A DNA stretch of 6,587 nucleotides from Methanimicrococcus sp. (GTDB taxonomy: Archaea; Halobacteriota; Methanosarcinia; Methanosarcinales; Methanosarcinaceae): assembly GCA_009776675.1 (NCBI GenBank), contig WRNK01000067.1:1-6587 (forward strand). Direction: 5' to 3'. A program made the position numbers and the translations under genes. This document shows positions 1 through 6,323 of this stretch, one piece after another. Every line of letters starts with the position of its first letter. The stretch's first letter is position 1. The notes under the pieces were generated by a model. That model was not told where the DNA came from and searched no databases. It worked only from the letters and a program-made list of their open reading frames with translations.

Positions 1-5
1 GATTT

Positions 6-15
6 TTTAATATAA
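6..15 (+). promoter_or_regulatory. TATA-like box for the ACT-hom-lig cluster
   Basis: TTTAATATAA resembles an archaeal TATA box. Spacing rules would place transcription start near base 37, giving a leader of about 32 bases that carries the GGTGAGG ribosome binding site. No experimental support; AT-rich chance matches are common. Confidence 0.35.
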
Positions 16-53
16 CAAAAATGACATGAATGCGCAGGTCACTTATAATATCG

Positions 54-60
54 GGTGAGG
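54..60 (+). promoter_or_regulatory. Ribosome binding site, ACT regulator
   Basis: GGTGAGG is complementary to the archaeal 16S rRNA 3' end and ends 8 bases before ATG 69. This decides the start over the in-frame ATG at 30. Confidence 0.7.
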
Positions 61-68
61 GAATCCGA

Positions 69-584
69 ATGAAAGTTACAATGGATATTGAATTAAAAGA
101 TGAACCGGGGCAATTAATATTAGCTTTAGAGCCGGTTTCTTGTCACAAAGCCAATTTGATTTCTGTATTTCACTATCATAAAGCAGGCAACTTTGCTCTC
201 GGTACGGATGGAAAAGTGCAGGTTCAACTGGTTTTGGATACAAAAAACAAAAAAATGATTGATCAAATTAAAAAAGATTTGGAAGCTCGAAATATTCAAG
301 TGCTTCGCGTGGGAACGGAAAAATACGCTGAAACAATCACAGTTATTATGATCGGGCATGTTATAAATACAGATATTCGAGACACCATCAACAAAATCGA
401 CAACACGGGTATTGCCGAAGTTGTCGATATGTCTTTATCAATGCCCGAAATCACAAAACCAACATCCGCTGCATTAAAAATTAATGCTGTCGGTCGAGAA
501 GAACTCAGCAAAACCATTAAATTGCTGAAAAAAATCGCTCACGAAAAAGAACTTTTATTGATTTTGCCGATAGAATATGAATGA
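69..584 (+). CDS. ACT-domain amino-acid metabolism regulator
   Basis: This 171-residue protein probably binds an amino acid and modulates the next enzyme, homoserine dehydrogenase, in the cytoplasm. Residues about 1-81 form an ACT domain with the ligand-loop signature DEPGQL (11-16), followed by a helix and a strand (ISVFHYH). Residues about 88-171 look like a second ACT-like unit, starting TVIMIGHV. It fits the archaeal family of free-standing ACT regulators often found beside hom. I chose ATG 69 because GGTGAGG (54-60) lies 8 bases upstream and the protein then begins directly with the first ACT strand. An in-frame ATG at 30 would add 13 unconserved residues and falls before the predicted transcription start. 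The hom start is 10 bases beyond the stop, so co-translation is likely. The effector (threonine, methionine or another) cannot be read from sequence. Confidence 0.85.
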   Translation: MKVTMDIELKDEPGQLILALEPVSCHKANLISVFHYHKAGNFALGTDGKVQVQLVLDTKNKKMIDQIKKDLEARNIQVLRVGTEKYAETITVIMIGHVINTDIRDTINKIDNTGIAEVVDMSLSMPEITKPTSAALKINAVGREELSKTIKLLKKIAHEKELLLILPIEYE

Positions 585-588
585 GGGG
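583..588 (+). promoter_or_regulatory. Ribosome binding site, hom
   Basis: GAGGGG overlaps the end of the upstream stop codon and ends 6 bases before ATG 595. It favours 595 over in-frame ATGs at 577 and 589. Confidence 0.6.
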
Positions 589-594
589 ATGAAA

Positions 595-1596
595 ATGAAA
601 ACTATAAAAGCATCTATTATCGGATTTGGCTCAATCGGACAAGGCGTTGCCCGCGTTCTTCTCATGAAAAAAGAATACTTAAATAACATCGGAATCGACA
701 TTAAAATTGTTGCCATTACGGATTCCAAAGGCGCGGTTGTTGATGAAAACGGACTGGATTTGGAAAAATGCCTGACGACAAAATCCGACAAAGGAACGAT
801 CGCCGAGAAAAAAATGACAGGATATGATGTTATTACTCAAATTGATCATGATTTGGTCATTGAAGTCACGCCGACCGATATTATTACAGGCGGCGCCGGT
901 CTCATTAATATGGAAGCGGCTTTAAAAAAGAAAATGAATGTCGTGACATCCAATAAAGGACCTTTGACATTAAAATTCAAATATTTGGAAAAATTGGCAG
1001 CCGATAACAACTGTTACTTCAAATACGAAGCCACCGTCGGCGGAGCCATGCCTGTCATCAACTTGATGAAAGATGTGATGGCCGGAAATGATATTGAAAG
1101 TGTCAGAGGCATTTTTAACGGCACATGCAACTACATTTTAACCCGGATGTATGAAGAAAAATCCACCTATTCTGAAATATTAACGGAAGCTGTTGACTTG
1201 GGAATTGCCGAAACCGATCCGACATATGATGTTGAAGGAATTGATACGGCTGCAAAAATCGTTATTTTAGCCAACGCCATTTTTGGAATGGACAAAACCG
1301 TCAATGATGTTGACAGAACCGGAATTACAAACATCACTTATGAAGCGCTTGAAATGAGCGTCAAATCAGGAAAAACCATCAAACTAATTGGCGAAGTTCA
1401 CAAAAACGGCCGCTTAACCGTTTCTCCGAGATTGGTTCCGATCGGCCACCCCCTTTCCGTCAGCGGAACATTAAATGTTGCTGCCGTTCAAACAGATTTG
1501 GCCGGCGAAATAACCGTCACCGGAAAAGGAGCAGGATCCGTTGAAACCGCCAGTGCCATTATCAGTGACATTATTTCAATTTACAAAAATGAATGA
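595..1596 (+). CDS. hom: Homoserine dehydrogenase
   Basis: Reduces aspartate-4-semialdehyde to homoserine with NAD(P)H, the branch point towards threonine and methionine. In the 333-residue product the Rossmann nucleotide-binding loop GFGSIG is at 10-15, SNKGP at 119-123, and the substrate-domain segment GIFNGTCNYIL at 172-182. The family signature spans 199-221 (DPTYDVEGID, then TAAK); by motif alignment it holds the catalytic pair Asp217 and Lys221. The C-terminus returns to the nucleotide domain with GKGAG. There is no C-terminal ACT domain, unlike many bacterial Hom proteins, so feedback control may come from the ACT protein encoded just upstream. ATG 595 is preferred because GAGGGG (583-588) lies 6 bases upstream. 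In-frame ATGs at 589 and 577 are possible; 577 would overlap the upstream gene by 8 bases and lacks a ribosome binding site. Confidence 0.94.
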   Translation: MKTIKASIIGFGSIGQGVARVLLMKKEYLNNIGIDIKIVAITDSKGAVVDENGLDLEKCLTTKSDKGTIAEKKMTGYDVITQIDHDLVIEVTPTDIITGGAGLINMEAALKKKMNVVTSNKGPLTLKFKYLEKLAADNNCYFKYEATVGGAMPVINLMKDVMAGNDIESVRGIFNGTCNYILTRMYEEKSTYSEILTEAVDLGIAETDPTYDVEGIDTAAKIVILANAIFGMDKTVNDVDRTGITNITYEALEMSVKSGKTIKLIGEVHKNGRLTVSPRLVPIGHPLSVSGTLNVAAVQTDLAGEITVTGKGAGSVETASAIISDIISIYKNE

Positions 1597-1640
1597 AAAT
1601 GAAATGATAAAATGAACTGTAAAATGAAATGATAATATGA
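1593..1640 (+). other. Chain of micro-ORFs linking hom to lig
   Basis: Four short reading frames fill the spacer: 1593-1607 (MKMK), 1604-1615 (MIK), 1612-1632 (MNCKMK) and 1629-1640 (MII). Each start overlaps the previous stop as ATGA, beginning with the hom stop at 1593-1596 and ending with the lig start at 1637-1640. The geometry would allow serial termination-reinitiation across a gap that lacks a clear ribosome binding site. It may equally be a by-product of a simple A/T/G repeat sequence. Confidence 0.3.
1596..1635 (+). repeat. 15-base direct repeat in hom-lig spacer
   Basis: AAAATGAAATGATAA occurs at 1596-1610 and again at 1621-1635, identical, 25 bases apart. The core AAAATGAA also occurs at 1586-1593 and 1609-1616, making four copies spaced 10, 13 and 12 bases apart. 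Confidence 0.85.
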
Positions 1641-3370
1641 CACGTTTTTCCAAATTCACCGATATTTGCAGACAAATTGAAAAAATTCCGGGCTCTTTGG
1701 AGATGACGGACATTTTTTCATCTTTTTTGAAAACACTCGATGAAGAGGAGCTTGCCGTTTCTTGTTACATGATTATGGGAGAGATTTTTCCGGCATGGAC
1801 CGGAAAAAAATTAGGCTTCGGTCCGAATTTGCTTTACGCCGCGCTGTCAAAAGCTTCCGGTGCATCTTTGGACAAAATAAAAGACCTGTTACGCCAAACG
1901 GGAGACATCGGCGAGACAACGTATCTGTCTCTGAGTGATGAAAAAAAGAGCCAATCCACTTTTTCAAGCTTTTTTGAAACAGAGGAAGGAAACAAAGAAA
2001 ACGATAGTGAAAATGCTGATTCCAAAAAAGGATTAACGATTCGCCAAGTTTATGACCGCTTAAGAGAAATTGCCGACGCTTCTGGAAAAGGTGCCCAATC
2101 TCAAAAAATTAAAAGCCTCCAGTTCTTGTTTGCCGAATCAACGCCGGAAGAGTCAAAGTACATTTCAAGAATCGCTTTGGAAGAACTCCGTATCGGAATC
2201 GGGGAAGGAATTGTTCGAGATTCCATTGCCAAAGCCTTTGATGTTCCTGTCGATTTGGTTGAATTCGCATTTATGGTGACCAATGATTTGGGAGAAGTGG
2301 CTGTCGTTTCTAAAAAAGGAGGCATGGACGCCCTGTCAAAACAGCATATTCAAGTCGGCCGCCCCGTTAAAATGATGTTGGCGCAAGTTTCAAACAGCAT
2401 TGAGGAAGCATTTTCTGAAATGGCTGAAGCGGTTGTCGAATGGAAATTTGACGGCGCCCGCCTTCAAATTCATAAAGACGGAAAAAATGTTGCCCTCTAC
2501 TCCAGGCGTCTTGAAGATGTGACAAACTCGCTCCCCGATGTTGTTCAAACCGTACTGGAGACGATAACCGCCGATCAAGCCGTACTGGACGGAGAGGCTG
2601 TTGCCGTTGATGCTGACGGAAAACCCCGCCCGTTTCAAGATATTTTGAGGCGTTTTAGAAGAAAATATGATGTGGAGAACACATCCAGAGATATTCCCAT
2701 TCAAGTGAATTTGTTTGATTTATTGTATGCAGATGGCGTAAGCTACATTGAAAAGCCACTTGTTGAAAGGCGTAAAAAATTATCAGAGCTTGTCAAATCC
2801 AACGCCCGCATTCGCGTTGAAGAGCTGACTATTACAAAAGACCCTGAAAAAGCCGCAGAGGTTTACCAAGCCGCTATCAGCGCCGGCCATGAAGGCATCA
2901 TGATTAAAAACCCGACATCCGCATATTCCCCCGGAAAACGCGGCAAGAATTGGATGAAACGAAAACCGATTATGGATACCTTGGATTTGATTGTTGTCGG
3001 CGGCGAATGGGGCGCCGGAAAAAGAAAAAACAAAATCGGATCCTATTTCTTAGCGTGTCTTGATCCCTCAAGAAACATATTTTTAGAGATCGGACGCGTT
3101 GGTACCGGTTTAAGCGACGAGCTGCTGGACAATCTGACAGACCAATTTTCGGATTTAATTGAATCGGAATCCGGCGTCACACTCAAATTCAAACCCGAAG
3201 TCATTTTTGAAATCGCTTTTGAAGAAATTCAAAAAAGCCCCAACTACCAAGCCGGCTATGCTTTGCGATTCCCAAGACTCATTCGTGTCCGAGATGACAA
3301 AACGATTGATGAAATTGATACGATTGATAAAATCGAACACATGTATGGTGCACAAAAAGAAGCGAATTAA
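1637..3370 (+). CDS. lig: ATP-dependent DNA ligase
   Basis: Seals nicks in duplex DNA during replication and repair through a lysine-AMP intermediate. The 577 residues are close to the usual archaeal length. Residues 1 to about 225 form the N-terminal DNA-binding domain. The adenylation domain follows, with motif I KFDGAR at 270-275 (Lys270 is the nucleophile), LFDLLYADG near 359-367, motif IV HEGIMIKN at 418-425 and WMKRKP at 439-444. The OB-fold domain ends in RFPRLIRVRDDK (544-555), which corresponds to motif VI. All catalytic motifs are intact. An acidic, polar, probably disordered stretch (TEEGNKENDSENADSKKG, 115-132) interrupts the DNA-binding domain. The start agrees with family N-termini (MTRFSKFTDICRQIEKI) but has no good ribosome binding site. 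The gene converges on tiaS with a 5-base gap. Confidence 0.96.
   Translation: MTRFSKFTDICRQIEKIPGSLEMTDIFSSFLKTLDEEELAVSCYMIMGEIFPAWTGKKLGFGPNLLYAALSKASGASLDKIKDLLRQTGDIGETTYLSLSDEKKSQSTFSSFFETEEGNKENDSENADSKKGLTIRQVYDRLREIADASGKGAQSQKIKSLQFLFAESTPEESKYISRIALEELRIGIGEGIVRDSIAKAFDVPVDLVEFAFMVTNDLGEVAVVSKKGGMDALSKQHIQVGRPVKMMLAQVSNSIEEAFSEMAEAVVEWKFDGARLQIHKDGKNVALYSRRLEDVTNSLPDVVQTVLETITADQAVLDGEAVAVDADGKPRPFQDILRRFRRKYDVENTSRDIPIQVNLFDLLYADGVSYIEKPLVERRKKLSELVKSNARIRVEELTITKDPEKAAEVYQAAISAGHEGIMIKNPTSAYSPGKRGKNWMKRKPIMDTLDLIVVGGEWGAGKRKNKIGSYFLACLDPSRNIFLEIGRVGTGLSDELLDNLTDQFSDLIESESGVTLKFKPEVIFEIAFEEIQKSPNYQAGYALRFPRLIRVRDDKTIDEIDTIDKIEHMYGAQKEAN
3354..3358 (-). terminator. Possible U-run terminator of tiaS
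   Basis: A run of five T on the minus strand lies 18-22 bases after the tiaS stop, inside the 3' end of lig. Archaeal termination often uses short U runs without a hairpin. Weak by itself. Confidence 0.25.
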
Positions 3371-3375
3371 CAAGA

Positions 3376-4734
3376 TTAGATGAGCTCGTCTGCCGAATAT
3401 CTGATCAGCGGTTTTGACAAATGTCTTCTTGCCGACGGCGGCACTTCATAATACCCAAGCCGAATATTTCGAGGCACTTTGACAACGATTTTTTCGGATT
3501 TTGCTTTTTGTGTCTTACACATTTTGCATCGAAATCCCTGACTTTTCCCTGCCGATTCCATTCTTTTTTGGCAATTCGGACAAAGCGGCGCCTCCTCTTT
3601 CACCTTCTCTTCCAAAAAAGTAATTTTAATTTTTTCAAGATTGAGCGTATCAGGATTGAGCGTATCAGGGTTGAGCATATTATCTTTTCCTTTCAGGCTT
3701 CCAAAAACCGTGACGCAATCATTTGGAATCAATTGACGGATAGTATGCCTGAATTTTCCGGTCGGCTCATAAGCGGCACATGATAGTTTATTCCCTTCAA
3801 AATCACAAATTTGAATGATATCATGCCCTCCTTCAAGTGTTTCGGCGGCTCGGCAAACAACCCCGCTTAAAACATAAGAATGAAGCGGCTTCATTTCAGA
3901 AATATTTGAAACATGAATCAAATGGGCATCCGTTCCCTGATTTGTTTTAAACACTTGAGAGCGTTCAATTTCTTCCGAAACGACATATTTTGCCACCTCA
4001 AGAACTGCTTCGGGAAAATTGCCGCGAATGCCGAATAATACAGGATCGGGTGACCCCGGAACACAAACAGAAAAGGGCTTTGTTTTTTTTGTAAAATCAA
4101 TCGTATCCCATGTCTCCGGCGTTGTTTGGCGGTCTGCTTTGATTAAACTTTCTTCATCCACAAAGCGAGTGGGTCCGCCATTGCTTCCCCAATTTTGGGG
4201 AAGACGGTAAGCCAGATATTCATACGTTGCTTCCCAATCGGAATGAAGCATTGCCCCGCAGGCTGCCAAAGCTCCGATGAGACCACGACCGTTTTTGAGT
4301 GAAAAGAAAGGAATAGAAAAACGATTCAATAGGGAGAAAGCCTCTTCAATTTCAATCACGCCGATGACGGCTTTTTTAAAAAAAGAGTTTAATGATGTTT
4401 GAAGAGCCTCATAATTCTGACCATAATCTTCATCAAAAATAAAAACGACGCCCGGATTTGTTTTGTCGCAATCGATTTTGGAATATTCTTCAATACGGGA
4501 AATCACATGATTCATAACTGTTTTTTTGAAAAAGGGGGAGGATTCGTTTAAGGTCAATTCGATTCCTAAAGCTGCGTTGCCGCGCGTTTTGTAAGGGATA
4601 TTCGGATTGAGGCGAATTAAATAAGGGTAGCCTTTGATGACGCCGTATTTTTTGAGCTCATCTGCTAAAAGAGCCGTTAAATAGGTGGTGCACATCCCTT
4701 CATTAGAATCCGTATCGTCAATGCCAATCAACAT
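3376..4734 (-). CDS. tiaS: tRNA(Ile2) 2-agmatinylcytidine synthetase TiaS
   Basis: Uses ATP to attach agmatine to C34 of tRNA-Ile2, making agmatidine so that the tRNA reads AUA rather than AUG. The 452-residue protein begins with the kinase-like domain: IDDTDS at 5-10 and GMCTTYL at 13-19. Thr16 aligns by motif with Thr18, for which the A. fulgidus domain is named. RLNPNIPYKTRGN (41-53) and KNGRGLIGALAA (147-158) follow. The ferredoxin-like part contains TNQGTDAHL (264-272). An OB fold starts near SYVLSGVV (286-293), and a zinc ribbon uses Cys385, Cys388, Cys403 and Cys406. The last OB loop carries a tandem LNPDT duplication (354-363). The start codon lacks a ribosome binding site, but a TATA-like element sits about 27 bases upstream, which suggests a leaderless mRNA. 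Confidence 0.95.
   Translation of the reverse strand: MLIGIDDTDSNEGMCTTYLTALLADELKKYGVIKGYPYLIRLNPNIPYKTRGNAALGIELTLNESSPFFKKTVMNHVISRIEEYSKIDCDKTNPGVVFIFDEDYGQNYEALQTSLNSFFKKAVIGVIEIEEAFSLLNRFSIPFFSLKNGRGLIGALAACGAMLHSDWEATYEYLAYRLPQNWGSNGGPTRFVDEESLIKADRQTTPETWDTIDFTKKTKPFSVCVPGSPDPVLFGIRGNFPEAVLEVAKYVVSEEIERSQVFKTNQGTDAHLIHVSNISEMKPLHSYVLSGVVCRAAETLEGGHDIIQICDFEGNKLSCAAYEPTGKFRHTIRQLIPNDCVTVFGSLKGKDNMLNPDTLNPDTLNLEKIKITFLEEKVKEEAPLCPNCQKRMESAGKSQGFRCKMCKTQKAKSEKIVVKVPRNIRLGYYEVPPSARRHLSKPLIRYSADELI
3489..3509 (+). terminator. Possible U-rich terminator of lig
   Basis: Three T runs (6, 4 and 5 bases) lie 119-139 bases after the lig stop, within the 3' end of the convergent tiaS. They could end the plus-strand transcript, but they also encode a lysine-rich part of TiaS, so coding alone may explain them. 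Confidence 0.2.
3641..3680 (-). repeat. 15-base tandem repeat within tiaS
   Basis: Two adjacent 15-base units (3641-3655, 3656-3670) differ at one base, and a partial, diverged third follows (3671-3680). The period is five codons, so the frame is kept and the protein gains LNPDT-LNPDT before LNLEKI in the last OB-fold loop. This looks like recent replication slippage. Confidence 0.9.
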
Positions 4735-4756
4735 TTAATCTTCAAAAGAGCAGCAA

Positions 4757-4766
4757 CTATTTTTAG
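4757..4766 (-). promoter_or_regulatory. TATA-like box for tiaS
   Basis: The minus strand reads CTAAAAATAG, centred about 27 bases before the tiaS start codon. This is the distance expected if transcription starts at or next to the ATG. Confidence 0.4.
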
Positions 4767-4787
4767 ATTTCTTAAAGCCTTCGTGTT

Positions 4788-4793
4788 AAAAAA
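4788..4793 (-). terminator. Possible U-run terminator of trmY
   Basis: Six T on the minus strand lie 5-10 bases past the trmY stop and before the tiaS TATA-like box. This fits a hairpin-free archaeal terminator separating the two genes. Confidence 0.35.
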
Positions 4794-4797
4794 TGAT

Positions 4798-5505
4798 TTA
4801 AGTCTTTTTCGAGCCTTCCATTCGATCCAACACATTTAATATTAACGTTATGCAATGGCTGGATAAAAGAGAAAGAGGTCCGACAGAAAGTTTTGAGGCA
4901 CCGGCTTCTTCAATGGCTTTTTCATCATCCTCAAAAACACCCTGACTGTCTCCTAAAATAAAGACAGGATTGTCAAATAGCGATGATTCGGCTGTCGAAA
5001 CTCCATCGGTTGCCACAACTCCGTTGGCTGTCGAAACTCCATCAGTTGCCACAATTTCATCGGCTTCAGCAGATACAGTCACCGCTTTGATTTCTAAAAT
5101 ATCTTTCCCATCTTCTTTTAAGTAATAAATCGGTCGCTTTCCTTTCATTTCTTCCAAAAGCACTGTTAAATTTCCCGTTCTGACAAAAACGCCGGGGGTT
5201 GATTCTTTTTCAAAGGGGGTGGCGTTGATCAGCAACGCTTTTTGAATCAAAGAGCCTGAGCTTCTTTCATCGGGATTTAAGGAACGCATCGTTTCACCGC
5301 AGAAGCGGATAATTTTTTCAGGTCCGGGTTCTCCTTTCAAAACCAAATGAACCATGGCGTCACGGCGCATTCCAAATGAAATAAAAAGAGCAGCTGTTAT
5401 GCAGCGGCACAAGACGTCCATTCTGCCGGCAGATCCGGGAAGATCGTTAAGAGAGATTTTCCCGCCGGTGACGGCTTTATTTCCGATGATGATAAAATCT
5501 TTCAT
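4798..5505 (-). CDS. trmY: tRNA (pseudouridine(54)-N1)-methyltransferase TrmY
   Basis: SPOUT-family enzyme that uses S-adenosylmethionine to convert pseudouridine 54 in the tRNA T loop to N1-methylpseudouridine, the archaeal counterpart of ribothymidine. The N-terminus is typical of the family: SLNDLPGSAGRMDVLCRC (18-35), then FGMRRD (44-49). The trefoil-knot cofactor region is intact, with VFILGDSQG (181-189) and SVGPLSLLSSHC (207-218), ending in NVLDR (224-228). At 235 residues it exceeds the roughly 200 usual for the family. The excess lies mainly at about 141-176, just before the knot, and contains two copies of VATDGVSTA. The insertion is in frame and hydrophilic, so activity is probably kept. 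A TATA-like box about 25 bases before the ATG and the lack of a ribosome binding site suggest a leaderless transcript. Confidence 0.92.
   Translation of the reverse strand: MKDFIIIGNKAVTGGKISLNDLPGSAGRMDVLCRCITAALFISFGMRRDAMVHLVLKGEPGPEKIIRFCGETMRSLNPDERSSGSLIQKALLINATPFEKESTPGVFVRTGNLTVLLEEMKGKRPIYYLKEDGKDILEIKAVTVSAEADEIVATDGVSTANGVVATDGVSTAESSLFDNPVFILGDSQGVFEDDEKAIEEAGASKLSVGPLSLLSSHCITLILNVLDRMEGSKKT
4990..5054 (-). repeat. 36-base-period tandem repeat within trmY
   Basis: A 29-base unit at 4990-5018 recurs at 5026-5054 with one mismatch, separated by 7 bases. The 36-base period equals 12 codons, giving VATDGVSTANGV (152-163) then VATDGVSTAESS (164-175). Confidence 0.92.
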
Positions 5506-5525
5506 AACAGTAAATTTAAACGCTT

Positions 5526-5533
5526 CTATAAAG
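5526..5533 (-). promoter_or_regulatory. TATA box for trmY
   Basis: The minus strand reads CTTTATAG, a good archaeal TATA match, centred about 25 bases before the trmY ATG. With the usual spacing the mRNA would start at or within a few bases of the start codon. Confidence 0.5.
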
Positions 5534-5546
5534 CCCTAACCGAATT

Positions 5547-6323
5547 TTAAATCAATAATTCTTCGGCGACAAGTTCACGGTGAAGCCATGAAATCGGCTT
5601 TATTTGATAACTTTCCAATGCGTCTAATGATGTTTTGGGGGGTCTCTTTTCGATATCATTTAAAATGGTATACAAAATGACATCAGGGTCTCTGTAATCT
5701 TTTGAATCCACCCATTTCCAAATGACATCCAAAACCGAATCTTTTTTCGGGTCTGAAACAATTTGTAAAAAACGTTCCGGAGCTTTTTCTGATTTTGGAA
5801 TTAAAAAGTGAAACGTGTGATCAAAACCGGATTGACTTGCCAGCTTGATGTTTTTGGAATATCTTATTTTTTTCAAGTCCAGCCAATCAACAACATCTTC
5901 ATAAAACATGCTTTCAACGTGGGATTGTGATAAATAAAACATATTATCAATGGCAAGAGTCGCTTGAATGAGATTGTTCATCATTTGAGGATAATTTTTT
6001 TCATTCACGCGGACATAAAGTTGATCATTGCTTAATTTAACATTAAATCCAGCAAGCACTGTATTTAAAATATTTTGTCTTCTTTTTGATTCAAACGAAC
6101 AGCCTGAGTCCTTTAAATCCGTAATAATGTGTCCTCCATCCGTCAAGAAATAGTCATCTTTTTCCTTCTTGATGTAATATTGGAGCCAATCATTGTGTCT
6201 GTCCAAATACGGCGTCGTGATCTCAACATAATCATTTTCGATCTCTTTTAAAAAGGTTTTATCTTTTAACCAGTTTATGTGATGATTTGTCAAAGCTTCA
6301 ATTTCATCTTTTATATTTATCAT
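5547..6323 (-). CDS. DUF1828/DUF1829 domain protein, function unknown
   Basis: Predicted 258-residue soluble protein with no signal peptide or membrane segment. Residues about 31-121 match my recollection of DUF1828: VEITTPYLDRHND (33-45), then LQYYIKK and YFLTDGGHI (58-66). Residues about 155-240 resemble DUF1829, with SQSGFDHTFHFLIPKS (163-178) and PERFLQIVSDP (182-192). No biochemical function is established that I know of. I chose ATG 6323 because a GGTG ribosome binding site (6334-6331) lies 7 bases upstream and the protein then starts with the expected helix. The longer frame to 6362 needs a TTG start and would overlap the upstream gene by 59 bases rather than 20. The 20-base overlap implies coupled expression with that gene. 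Three lines sampled here are 27-33% GC, below the housekeeping genes, so horizontal acquisition is plausible. Confidence 0.75.
   Translation of the reverse strand: MINIKDEIEALTNHHINWLKDKTFLKEIENDYVEITTPYLDRHNDWLQYYIKKEKDDYFLTDGGHIITDLKDSGCSFESKRRQNILNTVLAGFNVKLSNDQLYVRVNEKNYPQMMNNLIQATLAIDNMFYLSQSHVESMFYEDVVDWLDLKKIRYSKNIKLASQSGFDHTFHFLIPKSEKAPERFLQIVSDPKKDSVLDVIWKWVDSKDYRDPDVILYTILNDIEKRPPKTSLDALESYQIKPISWLHRELVAEELLI

Noticed and set aside
30..68. In-frame ATG 30 as start of the ACT regulator
   Set aside because: No ribosome binding site before it, it precedes the predicted transcription start, and it adds residues outside the ACT domain. ATG 69 has a strong site.
2390..2704. 104-codon reading frame on the minus strand inside lig
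   Set aside because: Antisense to the conserved ligase adenylation domain; its product shows no recognisable motif and it lacks a start context.
3535..3600. Zinc-ribbon cysteines as a separate small zinc-finger protein
   Set aside because: They are in frame with TiaS and are the expected C-terminal zinc ribbon of that family.
3421..3783. 120-codon reading frame on the plus strand inside tiaS
   Set aside because: Antisense to the TiaS zinc ribbon and OB fold, with a Phe/Arg-rich product typical of a shadow frame.
4990..5054. CRISPR-like 29-base repeat pair
   Set aside because: Only two copies with a 7-base spacer, period a multiple of three, and inside the trmY reading frame; it is a coding duplication.
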